A stretch of DNA of 19,906 nucleotides from Clostridiales bacterium UBA5446 (GCA_002427465.1 DIRC01000042.1:1-19906), one strand, 5' to 3'. Shown: positions 7,246 to 15,568, counted from the stretch's first letter. Numbers and translations: made by a program. Notes: generated from the sequence alone by a model not told the origin.

Positions 7246-8696
7246 ATCTAAGCGATGTTAAGAAAAAAGCGGTTGCGTATATAGACGATAACGCCGGCAT
7301 TTTTACCGGCGTTTCCGACAGGATATGGGAAACCCCCGAGCTGTCGCTGAAGGAATTTAATGCGGCGAAGCTATATTGCGATATGCTGGAAAAGGGCGGA
7401 TTTGCCGTCGTAAAAAATCTGTGCGGCATGCCCACCGCCTTTTACGGAAGCTTTGGCTCCGGAAGGCCGGTCATCGGCATACTGGGGGAGTATGACGCCC
7501 TTTCAGGCCTTTCCCAGGCAGGGGGTGCAACGGAAAGAAAGCCGGCCCCCGGTGGAAACGGGAGCGGCCACGGCTGCGGGCATCACCTTCTGGGGGCCGG
7601 CTCAATGGCTGCGGCGTTTGCCGTGAAGCATTATCTGGAGACCTCCGGAAAGCCGGGTACTGTGGTGTTCTACGGCTGCCCGGGGGAGGAGGGGGGCGCG
7701 GCAAAGGCCTTTTTGGCTCGGGATGGCCTTTGGAAATCCCTGGACGCCGCTTTTAGCTGGCATCCCTCAGATGTGAACGAGGTCAGAACCGGGACAAACA
7801 ACTCCTGCATCCAGGTGCTGTATCGGTTCCTGGGCGTCTCCGCACATGCGGCGGGAGACCCCGAAAACGGGCGTTCGGCGCTGGACGCCGTTGAGCTCAT
7901 GAATATCGGCGTCCAATTTCTGCGGGAGCATATGCCCCCGGCCTGCCGGGTGCATTACGCCATCACAGACGCCGGGGGCGTATCGCCAAACGTGGTTCAG
8001 CCTGAAGCCGCCGTACTCTATATGGTGCGCGCAAACAAGGTGGCGGAATCCGTGGCGCTCCAAAAGCGGGTGGATAGGATTGCCGAAGCCGCCGCCATGA
8101 TGACGGACACAACCTTTGAGCGGGTGTTCGTCGACGGGCTGGCGGAACTGCTGCCGAATTTTGCCCTGGAAAATCTCCTTTATCGGAATTTCGAGATGGT
8201 CGGCGTTCCGGAGTATACTCAGGAAGAAACGGTCTTTGCCGCGGCGCTGAGAGAGACATACAGCAGTGGCGGCGCCGATGCCGTCCCGGGAATCGGTCCG
8301 ATGTTTGACGAGGCTATAGCCGATCAGGTGCGGGAGAAGACCGGCGGCCTGAAGAAGCCCCTGTGCGATTTTCTGCTGCCCCAATATTCCGGAACCGGAT
8401 TTGTCCCCGGCTCCACGGATGTGGGGGACGTGAGCTGGCTGACCCCTACGGCGCAGGTCCATGCGGTCTGCTTCACGCTGAATTCCCCCGGCCATTCCTG
8501 GCAGAATGTTAGCTGCGGCAAAACGTCCATTGCGCACAAGGGAATGCTGACCGCGGCAAAGGTGCTGGCCTGCACCGCCATAGATCTTTTCCAAACGCCC
8601 GAGCTTCTCGATTCCGCCAGGGCGGAATTTGACCGGCGGTCGGCCGTGGGCTATGTCTGCCCGATCGAGCCGGGTGAAATGCCGAAAACCATATAA
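7242..8696 (+). CDS. M20-family amidohydrolase, AbgB-like
   Basis: This 484-residue metallo-amidohydrolase of the M20D group is the size of p-aminobenzoyl-glutamate hydrolase subunit B. Metal and catalytic motifs are present: GEYDAL (82-87), HGCGHH (110-115), CPGEEGG (146-152) with the likely general base Glu149, WHP (173-175) and AHAAGDP in the lid domain. Such enzymes remove an acyl or aroyl group from, or hydrolyse a dipeptide of, an amino acid. The ATGA overlap with the ATPase gene makes it the last cistron of the importer operon, so its substrate is probably what the importer brings in. No AbgA-like partner subunit is present. It is cytoplasmic, with no signal peptide. Exact substrate unknown. 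Confidence 0.9.
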   Translation: MNLSDVKKKAVAYIDDNAGIFTGVSDRIWETPELSLKEFNAAKLYCDMLEKGGFAVVKNLCGMPTAFYGSFGSGRPVIGILGEYDALSGLSQAGGATERKPAPGGNGSGHGCGHHLLGAGSMAAAFAVKHYLETSGKPGTVVFYGCPGEEGGAAKAFLARDGLWKSLDAAFSWHPSDVNEVRTGTNNSCIQVLYRFLGVSAHAAGDPENGRSALDAVELMNIGVQFLREHMPPACRVHYAITDAGGVSPNVVQPEAAVLYMVRANKVAESVALQKRVDRIAEAAAMMTDTTFERVFVDGLAELLPNFALENLLYRNFEMVGVPEYTQEETVFAAALRETYSSGGADAVPGIGPMFDEAIADQVREKTGGLKKPLCDFLLPQYSGTGFVPGSTDVGDVSWLTPTAQVHAVCFTLNSPGHSWQNVSCGKTSIAHKGMLTAAKVLACTAIDLFQTPELLDSARAEFDRRSAVGYVCPIEPGEMPKTI

Positions 8697-8699
8697 TTC

Positions 8700-8730
8700 A
8701 AAACGGAGCGCGGCGAGGCGCTCCGTTTTT
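8700..8730 (+). terminator. Rho-independent terminator of the importer operon
   Basis: A perfect 12-base stem (AAAACGGAGCGC with GCGCTCCGTTTT, six-base loop GGCGAG) ends in a T-run. It starts four bases after the amidohydrolase stop. Confidence 0.93.
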
Positions 8731-8741
8731 CTATCTAAACA

Positions 8742-8768
8742 TTAGCACTCGGTAGATGAGAGTGCTAA
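8742..8768 (+). promoter_or_regulatory. CIRCE element (HrcA operator) upstream of hsp20
   Basis: TTAGCACTC, nine bases, then GAGTGCTAA is a full match to the CIRCE consensus with the exact 9-9-9 geometry. CIRCE is bound by the repressor HrcA, which normally controls groESL and dnaK operons and is inactivated on heat shock. Here it stands 128 bases before the hsp20 ATG, directly after the preceding terminator. A -10-like CATAAT lies at 8784-8789, but I found no convincing -35, so the exact promoter is unresolved. The AT-rich leader 8769-8880 holds nothing else I can name. Confidence 0.93.
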
Positions 8769-8895
8769 TGTTTACAATTCGTTCATAATATGTTCATGGA
8801 AATGTTAAAATTGTATTGTAACTTATATATGTGGATAAACAGATGATTGAAAATACCAACGAGAATTAAAACAGACGACTTGAGGAGGTCATATT

Positions 8896-9309
8896 ATGTT
8901 TGAACTTATTCCGTATGCCAGCCGCAGGAATTCCATCTTTAGTCCCTTTGAGGATTTTTACCGCGACTTCTGGAGCACCCCCACAGGGGAAATCAAGACC
9001 GACATCACAGACACCGGTGATGCCTATAAGCTTGAGGCCGACCTGCCCGGCTTTAAAAAGGAAGACATCAAGATTGACATCAATGATAAGCGTCTTATCA
9101 TCAAGGCCGAGCGCAGTTCCGAATCCGAAGAGAACAAACAGGGGTATGTGCGCAAGGAGCGCAGCTACGGCTCATTTACCCGCAGCTTCGACGTATCCGG
9201 TATCGAGACCGGCGAAATAACCGCCACCTATACCGACGGGGTGCTGACTATGACTCTGCCGAAAAGGCCGGAACTCAGGCCGGAGAGCAGACAGGTCCTG
9301 ATTGACTAA
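8896..9309 (+). CDS. hsp20: Small heat shock protein, Hsp20 / alpha-crystallin family
   Basis: This 137-residue ATP-independent holdase has a short N-terminal arm (1-30) with FEDFYRDFW. The alpha-crystallin domain (about 33-122) contains LEADLPGFKKEDIKI and the conserved turn YTDGVLTMTLPK. The C-terminal extension carries the I/V-x-I-like VLI used in oligomer assembly. Length and pattern resemble clostridial Hsp18. TGAGGAGGT precedes the ATG at good spacing. The single-gene unit is framed by CIRCE upstream and a terminator downstream, so heat induction by HrcA release is expected. Confidence 0.96.
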   Translation: MFELIPYASRRNSIFSPFEDFYRDFWSTPTGEIKTDITDTGDAYKLEADLPGFKKEDIKIDINDKRLIIKAERSSESEENKQGYVRKERSYGSFTRSFDVSGIETGEITATYTDGVLTMTLPKRPELRPESRQVLID

Positions 9310-9350
9310 ACCTCACGGCATGGCGCCATTTTGTACATCTCCCTTCTATG

Positions 9351-9381
9351 CAAAACCTCCGGCATTTTGCCGGAGGTTTTG
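9351..9381. terminator. Bidirectional terminator, hsp20 / glycogen operon
   Basis: CAAAACCTCCGGCA and TGCCGGAGGTTTTG form a perfect 14-base stem with a TTT loop. An A-run and a T-run flank the GC core, so it works on both strands. Its right edge abuts the stop codon of the leftward GH13 gene, so it ends both hsp20 and the glycogen operon. Confidence 0.93.
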
Positions 9382-11382
9382 TTATGTCAACCTAAAAATG
9401 TGCGCCGCCCCGGGCTGGAGGCTCAGTCTGACCAGTCCGCTGTCAATCCGGATTTCTTCTCCGGTCAGCAGGCAGACGCCCCGGGCCGGATCTTTAGCTT
9501 TGAATGCCGCCAGCTCAGCCCCGGTCAGGCCAGCGTTATCGAGCCACAGGTCGGCAACAGCAAGACGCGGGCTTTCGGACCGGTTTACGGCGATGAGAAA
9601 AGCGCCGTCGGAAGCCGGCGTGCCGAAAAGGTCCTGCTCTCCGCGGATGAAGCGGAGAATGCACAAGACATCCGGGCCGGGAGCGTAAAATGCGGCTGCA
9701 CCGGCAGAAAGGGCGTCGTTTTCGTTTCTGATCCGCCCCAGCAGGGCATACCATTCCGTCAGCGGGCGCTTTCCCTCCTGAAACGGCCCGCGGCAAAAGG
9801 GATCGAGCATACCCTGCATGCCGGTCTCATCGCCGTAATAGATACAGGGCACACCGGGGACGGTATACTGGACGGCAGCGCAGAGCTTCTGCATGGCGGC
9901 GCCGCGCTCGTCCTGCTTATCCGTCACGATGAACCCTGCCTGCTGTTCCCTGGTCAGGGTTCTGGCGTCCAGCCGCGCCGCCAGGGCGGTGCGTATGCGC
10001 TCGGTATCGTGGGACGACAGGAGATTCATGAGCGAGCGGTACAGGGGGGGCGGCAAATTCAGCCGCTGATCCAGCAGAAACGCGGCAAGGGCGCGGGCGT
10101 CCTGCCGGAAGGTAAAAAAGTCGATAAGCGCGGCGCGCAGGGGGTAGTTCATGACGGAATCCAGGGCGGAGCCAAGCGCGTATCTTCGCCGCCGGCCATA
10201 GCTTATTTTTATCACCGGGTCCTCCCAGACCTCGCCCAGCACCACATTGTCCCGGGATACCGATTTGGCGGCGTCCCGAATCAGGGCGAGCACGGGGTCG
10301 GGCAGTTCGTCGGCCACGTCCAGGCGAAAGCCGGAGGCTCCCCGCCTCAGCCAGGTTTTGATAACGCTGTTCTCACCTGTGATGATAAAATCCCGCCAGG
10401 CTGGTTCCTCCTCGTTGACTTCCGGTAAGTTTTTAAAGTTCCACCAGCAGCGGTAATCCTCCGGAAAGGCGCGGAAATCATACCAGCGGTAGAAGGCAGA
10501 TGCCTCGCCGCCGTTATAGGCGCCCGGGGCGGGGTAGCGCCCAAACCTGTTAAAATACACGCTGTCGGCGCCGGTATGGGAAAATACCCCGTCAAGGATG
10601 ATCCGGATTCCACGTCGGCGGGCGCTTTCGCACAGCCGGATAAAATCCGCGTTTGTGCCGAGAATCGGGTCTGTATTCAGGTAATCCGCGGTATCATAGC
10701 GATGGTTGGAGGCGGCTTCGCAGATGGGATTCAGATAAATAACGCCCACGCCCAGGCTTTCCAGATAGGGCAGCCGGTCTTCAATCCCCTTCAGGGTGCC
10801 GCCGTAGAAGTCAAGGGGGAAATAAAAGCCGTCCCGGCTGTTGGGCAGCCAGTCCACCGGCTCCGACCAGTCCTCGTGGTATTTCACCTTTCGCCCCAGC
10901 GCCCGGTGATACTCCGCGCCACGCCGGGCGGTTTCGCTGCCGTCCCGGGCAAAGCGGTCGGGAAAAATCTGATACATGACGGTTTTTCCAAACCAGTCGG
11001 GGGTTTCGAAATCCGCGGCGTAAACGGTGAGGCGAAAGCCCTCGCCGCGAAAGCCGGACAGGCTGCCGAAGCGCCCCGAGCCGTCGGCACAGAGCCAGAG
11101 TGGTTCTCCATCGCCCGGGTTCAGGGAAAAGCCGTACCAAAGTGCCTCCGGTTCAGCCGGCGCGTCAAGGCAGACGGAGAACAGCCCGTCCGACAGGGCC
11201 ATGTCATAGCTGCGCTCCCAGTCGCCGCCCCATAAAAAAAGCCGCGCGGAGGCGATGCAGCCGCTAAGGTCACGAAACGCCAGGGTGAGGCGGCTTTTCG
11301 CTTTTACTGCGCCTATGGGCCGGCGGTATTCCTCGCAGGCCGCGTCATGGATGAGGTTGGCGGACAATATCGGGTTCGTCAT
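9382..11382 (-). CDS. GH13 alpha-glycosidase (neopullulanase / cyclomaltodextrinase-like)
   Basis: This 666-residue enzyme has an N-terminal beta-sandwich (about 1-120), as in neopullulanase-type GH13 proteins. The catalytic barrel begins at DWFGKTVMYQIFPDRF. Catalytic parts are intact: DGVFSH (264-269), nucleophile Asp355 in GFRLDVADE, acid/base Glu384 in GEVWED and Asp459 in SSHDTER. It would cleave alpha-1,4 (and perhaps alpha-1,6) bonds in maltodextrins or glycogen. With no signal peptide it should be cytoplasmic, fitting glycogen turnover. It overlaps the upstream cistron as ATGA and is the last gene of the leftward glgB-glgA operon, with its stop touching the terminator. Precise bond preference cannot be read from sequence. 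Confidence 0.9.
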   Translation of the reverse strand: MTNPILSANLIHDAACEEYRRPIGAVKAKSRLTLAFRDLSGCIASARLFLWGGDWERSYDMALSDGLFSVCLDAPAEPEALWYGFSLNPGDGEPLWLCADGSGRFGSLSGFRGEGFRLTVYAADFETPDWFGKTVMYQIFPDRFARDGSETARRGAEYHRALGRKVKYHEDWSEPVDWLPNSRDGFYFPLDFYGGTLKGIEDRLPYLESLGVGVIYLNPICEAASNHRYDTADYLNTDPILGTNADFIRLCESARRRGIRIILDGVFSHTGADSVYFNRFGRYPAPGAYNGGEASAFYRWYDFRAFPEDYRCWWNFKNLPEVNEEEPAWRDFIITGENSVIKTWLRRGASGFRLDVADELPDPVLALIRDAAKSVSRDNVVLGEVWEDPVIKISYGRRRRYALGSALDSVMNYPLRAALIDFFTFRQDARALAAFLLDQRLNLPPPLYRSLMNLLSSHDTERIRTALAARLDARTLTREQQAGFIVTDKQDERGAAMQKLCAAVQYTVPGVPCIYYGDETGMQGMLDPFCRGPFQEGKRPLTEWYALLGRIRNENDALSAGAAAFYAPGPDVLCILRFIRGEQDLFGTPASDGAFLIAVNRSESPRLAVADLWLDNAGLTGAELAAFKAKDPARGVCLLTGEEIRIDSGLVRLSLQPGAAHIFRLT

Positions 11383-12125
11383 GAATCTTCCTCAAATTTC
11401 CCGGGCATAACGGTGTAGAGCGTGCGCAGGTTACCCGCCTTCAGCTCTTTGGCACAGATGACACTGCCGCACATCACGGCACTGAGCCTGCCCAAGTCCA
11501 CCGTGTTTTCAGAGAGGATCGCGCCGGATTCCATACGCCTCCAGTCTCCGGGAAAAGCGTCTCGGAGAACGCCGCGAAGCTTTTCGTCAACGGCTTCGAT
11601 CAGCCGCGCGCTCCGGGGCGTGAGCGCCGCAATTGCCGGGAGAGGGACACACAGGCATTCTTTCGCCATGTATATGGTACAGTTGGATATTATGTCAACC
11701 GAATCGCCCCAGGAAAGACGGCATTCGTCCAGCAGCAGTCGCAGAAGCTCCGGGAGAATCAGCGCGTCAAGGCCGCCTCGGACGTTCAGGGTGGAAAGGC
11801 AAGGAAGCGCCCCGGCGTCCATTTTGGAGCTCAGCAGCGCCTCTCCCGCATTCGCGGCCGTTTGGAAATAAGCCAGGGTAAGGTCCGGACAATCACGGGT
11901 ATTGAGACGCGCCGCCAGCGCCTGTTCTTTTGAGGCTGCGTTGTAGTCCGGTTTGACGTTGCCGGAACAGGCGGGAAAGTGCGCCTCGGCGCGCCACTGC
12001 CCGCTGCCGTCCCGCCGGGCCAGCGCGGCCAGCCGCCCGGAATAGACGATATGAAGACCGTCGCCGGTCCAAAGCTCTTTGGCATCCCCGCCGAAATATA
12101 CGGTTATCGCATCTTTTTTTGTCAT
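11379..12125 (-). CDS. Phosphorylase N-domain-like protein, catalytically degenerate
   Basis: This 248-residue protein was not recognisable at first sight. From about residue 112 to the end it tracks the middle of glycogen phosphorylase (family GT35). ILPELLRLLLDE matches IPELMRILVD, and a WGDSVDIISNC stretch follows. RDAFPGDWRRM matches AAFPGDVDRLRRM, and the tail YTVMPGKFEEDS matches YELxPxKFxNKT, just before where the NGITPRRW segment would follow. The active-site pieces NDTHP and TNHT of real phosphorylases are replaced (NVRGG, YMAKE), and the whole PLP-binding C-terminal half is absent, so catalysis is not expected. Residues 1-100 are not recognisable. ATG 12125, seven bases after the glgA stop, was preferred to ATG 12182, which overlaps glgA. 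It lies between glgA and the GH13 gene in the same operon, with ATGA coupling to the latter. The homology was judged by eye. Confidence 0.7.
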   Translation of the reverse strand: MTKKDAITVYFGGDAKELWTGDGLHIVYSGRLAALARRDGSGQWRAEAHFPACSGNVKPDYNAASKEQALAARLNTRDCPDLTLAYFQTAANAGEALLSSKMDAGALPCLSTLNVRGGLDALILPELLRLLLDECRLSWGDSVDIISNCTIYMAKECLCVPLPAIAALTPRSARLIEAVDEKLRGVLRDAFPGDWRRMESGAILSENTVDLGRLSAVMCGSVICAKELKAGNLRTLYTVMPGKFEEDS

Positions 12126-12132
12126 AGCGTTC

Positions 12133-13611
12133 TCACAGCATGTCGATGTAAAGCCGCGTATATTCCTCGGCGGAACGGGCAAAGCCGAAGTCCTGGCTCA
12201 TAGCGTTCCGGACCAGATTAAGCCAGGCTTTCGGCTCGTTTTGGTACACGTCCATGGCTCTGATGACAGCGTCCTTCATCTCGTGGGCGTTGAAATTGCT
12301 GAAGGAGAAGCCGTTCCCCTCGCCGGTGAAGCGGTTGTATGGGGAGACGGTATCCCGCAGACCGCCGGTCTCGCGCACGATGGGCAGGGCGCCGTAGCGC
12401 ATGGCGATCATCTGGGAAAGTCCGCAGGGCTCGAACAGGGAGGGCATGAGAAACATATCCGCGCCGGCATATACCCGGTGGGACAGGGCTTCATCGTATC
12501 CGATATAGGTGCAAAGGCGGCCCCGGTGCCTTGCCTCGGCGCCGCGCATGAAGTCTTCATACTTCCTGTCGCCTGTGCCCAGGAGCACGAAGCGGATGTC
12601 GTATGCCATCAGTTCGTCAAGAACCCGCATCACAAGATCGAAGCCCTTTTGTGCGGTCATCCGGGAGACCATAGCGATGAGCGGCGCTTCCGGCGCGGGA
12701 TCAAGGCCCATGTCCGAAAGCAGCGCATCCTTGCAGGCGCGCTTGGCGTTCAGGCGGCCTCTGTCGTATTTCCGGGGGATGAGAGGGTCTGTGCGCGGGT
12801 TGAAGACAATGCTGTCTATTCCGTTGAGAATACCGGAAAGCTCATGGCGGCGGGCGGACAGAATGCCTTCCAGCCCCTCGCCGTAATCGCTGCCGCAGAT
12901 TTCCCCGGCGTAGCTGGGGCTCACGGTGCTCAGCCGATCCGCGAAGACGCATCCGGCCTTCAGGAACGACGCGCTGCCGTTCAGCTCAATGAATTCCGGG
13001 GTATAATACCTGTCGGGAACGCCGAAAAGGTCGCTGAAGAATGCAAAGTCGAATTTTCCCTGGAAGGCGATGTTATGGATGGTCAGAAGGGTTTTTATGC
13101 TGTCCAGGCCCGTCTTTCCGTAATGTGTTTTGATCAGCATGGGCAGCATCGCGGTGTGCCAGTCGTTGCAGTGGAGAATATCCGGGGAAAAATCCAGCAT
13201 CGGCAGGGCCTCCAGAACGGCACGGGTGAAGAAAGCGAACTGCTCTCCTTCCGCAAAGCCGCCCCGGTATATTTTGTCGCCGAAATAGAATTCGTTATCA
13301 ATGAGGTAGACGGTCACATCGCCGCAAACCAGCTTTTCAACACCGACGTATTGGCTGCGCCAGCCCAGATCCACGGAAAAGCTGAACAGATGCGAGACAT
13401 CGTCGGCATAGTGATCCTTAATGACGCGGTGATAGGGCATCACGACCCGGGCGTCGATACCCAGTGCCGCCAGGCTTTTTGGCAGCGTGCCGACTACGTC
13501 CGCAAGGCCGCCGGTCTTGGCCAGAGGCGCGCATTCCGCCGCGGCCAGCAGAACGTTTGGAAGCGCCTTGCGGCCCTTTTCTTTAAGAAGCCGCTGGAAT
13601 TCACGTTTCAT
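12133..13611 (-). CDS. glgA: Glycogen synthase (ADP-glucose type, GT5)
   Basis: This 492-residue glucosyltransferase has the GT-B fold and adds glucose from ADP-glucose to the non-reducing end of glycogen. The GT5 motif KTGGL is at 32-36, HCNDWHT at 147-153 and SRMTAQKG at 316-323 (Arg317 and Lys322 hold the nucleotide phosphates). Glu394 lies in PSLFEPCGLSQ, followed by RETGGLRD. Length is normal apart from an N-terminal extension of about 16 residues before the usual NVLLAAAE strand. The start overlaps the glgB stop as ATGA, so translation is coupled to glgB. No glgC or glgD is in the window, so ADP-glucose must come from genes elsewhere. Confidence 0.96.
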   Translation of the reverse strand: MKREFQRLLKEKGRKALPNVLLAAAECAPLAKTGGLADVVGTLPKSLAALGIDARVVMPYHRVIKDHYADDVSHLFSFSVDLGWRSQYVGVEKLVCGDVTVYLIDNEFYFGDKIYRGGFAEGEQFAFFTRAVLEALPMLDFSPDILHCNDWHTAMLPMLIKTHYGKTGLDSIKTLLTIHNIAFQGKFDFAFFSDLFGVPDRYYTPEFIELNGSASFLKAGCVFADRLSTVSPSYAGEICGSDYGEGLEGILSARRHELSGILNGIDSIVFNPRTDPLIPRKYDRGRLNAKRACKDALLSDMGLDPAPEAPLIAMVSRMTAQKGFDLVMRVLDELMAYDIRFVLLGTGDRKYEDFMRGAEARHRGRLCTYIGYDEALSHRVYAGADMFLMPSLFEPCGLSQMIAMRYGALPIVRETGGLRDTVSPYNRFTGEGNGFSFSNFNAHEMKDAVIRAMDVYQNEPKAWLNLVRNAMSQDFGFARSAEEYTRLYIDML

Positions 13612-15518
13612 TTTGCCTTTTCCTCCGTTTCAAATTGGAACCAGACCGCCGACATGGGCGGAAGGGTAATTCTGGCGCTGTATTTTAAATCCAGGAACGC
13701 TTCTTCCCGGGACGGGATCGCAGGGATGTTTTTTACCCCGCCTCCGCCAAATTCCGTTTCATCCGAGGAAATCAGTTCCCGCAAAACGCCCATTTCCGGA
13801 AGCCCGATCACAAAGCCGTCATATTTTACCGGCGTGAAATTGCAGGCGCAGACGACGGCGGGGCCGGATTTCGCCTTCCGCATGAAGGCGATGGCGCTCC
13901 GCTCCGCGTCGTCCACGTTCAGCCACAGAAAACCGTCCCAGGAATCGTCGATCTGCCAGAGGGCGGGGTTTTTGGCGTAGATCCGGTTCAGGCGGCGGAC
14001 ATACCGGCGCATGCCCGCGTGGATCGGATAGTCCAGCAGCATCCAGTCCAGCGCCTTTTTATAGTCCCATTCGATGAACTGTGCGAACTCCGAGCCCATG
14101 AACATCAGCTTTTTGCCGGGATGGGCGAACTGGTAGCCCCAGAGCGCCCGCAGGGTGGCAAACTTCATGTCATAGCCCCCCCACATCTTTCCGATCATAG
14201 ACTTTTTCCCGTGAACAACCTCGTCGTGGGAAAAGGGGAGGATATAGTTTTCGGAAAAGGCGTATACCATCGAGAATGTCAGCCGGGAATGGTGCTTGCT
14301 TCGGAAATAAGGGTCTATGGCCAGATAGTTCAGGGTGTCGTGCATGAGTCCCATGTCCCACTTGAACGTAAAGCCCAGGCCACCGTCGTAAGGCGGGCGG
14401 GTGACCATGGGGAAGTCTGTAGCCTCCTCCGCCGCCGTTATGCAGCCTGGAAATTCCGTCAGAACAGCGGTGTTGAGATTCCGCAGAAAATCCGCGGCGG
14501 CCAGGTTGATGTTTCCGCCGTCGGAGCCTGGCCGCCATTGGCCGGGCTTGCGGGCGTAATCCAGATACAGCATGGATGAGACGGCGTCCACACGAATTCC
14601 GTCTATATGATATACGTCGAAGAAAAAAACCGCCGACGAAATGAGAAAGCTCTGTACCTGGGGTTTGGCGTAATCAAAAATCAGGGTACCCCATTCGGGA
14701 TGTTCCGCCATCAGCCGGTCGGCGCATTCAAAAAGCGGGGTGCCGTCAAAACGGGCGAGGCCGTGCTCGTCCTTGGGAAAATGTGCGGGCACCCAGTCCA
14801 GAATGACGCCGATGCCGTCTTCGTGGAGCCTGTCCACAAAATACATGAAATCCTGAGGAGTTCCGTACCGGCTGGTGGGCGCGAAGTATCCGGTGACCTG
14901 ATATCCCCAGGAGCCTTCAAAGGGGTATTCGGTGATCGGCAGCAACTCAACATGGGTATAGCCCATATCTTTGCAGTAGGGGGCCAGTTCGTCCGCCACC
15001 CGGCGATAATTGGGGAAGACCTCGTTTTCCGCCTTCCGCCAGGAGCCAATATGCATCTCATATATGGACATAGGGGAGCTAATTGGGTCTTTTGTTGGCC
15101 TGGCCGCCATAAATTCGCCGTCCTGCCAGGCGTAGCCCCCCAAATCCCAGACCTTGGAGCCGGTTGCCGGGCCTGTCTCGGCATGAAAAGCGAAAGGATC
15201 TGCCTTGAGGACGGTTTGCCCATCAGCGCCGACGATTTTGTATTTGTAAATCATCCCATTGGAAACCTCCGGGATAAAGGCGACCCAAATTCCGTCGTCC
15301 CGGCGCGTCATGGGGGAGGCCAAGCCGTCCCATCCGTTCCAGTCGCCAACCACGGACACGCTCCGGGCGTTCGGCGCCCATACGGCGAAGCGGCAGGCTC
15401 CGCATTCCGGCACATATCGGCAGCCAAGAGTCAGATAGGCCTTCTTCGCCGAGCCGGCGTTAAAGAGCCGGGCGTCTTCCCGTTTTATGGCTTTGTCTGC
15501 CCGGACAGCGGCATCCAT
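13608..15518 (-). CDS. glgB: 1,4-alpha-glucan branching enzyme (GH13)
   Basis: This 636-residue enzyme makes alpha-1,6 branches in glycogen by chain transfer. A CBM48 domain (about 25-125, with CRFAVWAPNARSVSVVGDWNGW) precedes the GH13 barrel (MSIYEMHIGSW onward) and a C-terminal all-beta domain. Catalytic residues are Asp311 in GIRVDAVSSMLYLDY, Glu364 in AAEEATDFP and Asp432 in SHDEVVHGK; WGYQVTGYFAPTSRYG is typical of branching enzymes. The extra N1 domain of E. coli GlgB is lacking, as in many Firmicutes. GAGGAGG stands seven bases before ATG 15518. It is the first gene of the leftward operon, about 40 bases after its predicted start of transcription. Confidence 0.96.
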   Translation of the reverse strand: MDAAVRADKAIKREDARLFNAGSAKKAYLTLGCRYVPECGACRFAVWAPNARSVSVVGDWNGWDGLASPMTRRDDGIWVAFIPEVSNGMIYKYKIVGADGQTVLKADPFAFHAETGPATGSKVWDLGGYAWQDGEFMAARPTKDPISSPMSIYEMHIGSWRKAENEVFPNYRRVADELAPYCKDMGYTHVELLPITEYPFEGSWGYQVTGYFAPTSRYGTPQDFMYFVDRLHEDGIGVILDWVPAHFPKDEHGLARFDGTPLFECADRLMAEHPEWGTLIFDYAKPQVQSFLISSAVFFFDVYHIDGIRVDAVSSMLYLDYARKPGQWRPGSDGGNINLAAADFLRNLNTAVLTEFPGCITAAEEATDFPMVTRPPYDGGLGFTFKWDMGLMHDTLNYLAIDPYFRSKHHSRLTFSMVYAFSENYILPFSHDEVVHGKKSMIGKMWGGYDMKFATLRALWGYQFAHPGKKLMFMGSEFAQFIEWDYKKALDWMLLDYPIHAGMRRYVRRLNRIYAKNPALWQIDDSWDGFLWLNVDDAERSAIAFMRKAKSGPAVVCACNFTPVKYDGFVIGLPEMGVLRELISSDETEFGGGGVKNIPAIPSREEAFLDLKYSARITLPPMSAVWFQFETEEKAK

Positions 15519-15568
15519 GGCGAAACCTCCTCGCGCGGGAGCTGCACCCGCCCTTTCATTCTGTATCC

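Noticed and set aside
9331..10428. Rightward open frame of 365 codons opposite the GH13 gene
   Set aside because: It starts inside the hsp20/glg terminator region and is antisense to conserved GH13 sequence; the product is low complexity and basic.
12079..13980. Long rightward open frame of 633 codons opposite glgA and glgB
   Set aside because: It lies wholly antisense to two clearly conserved enzymes, spans their junction, has no ribosome site, and its product has no recognisable domain. Such frames are expected opposite GC-rich genes.
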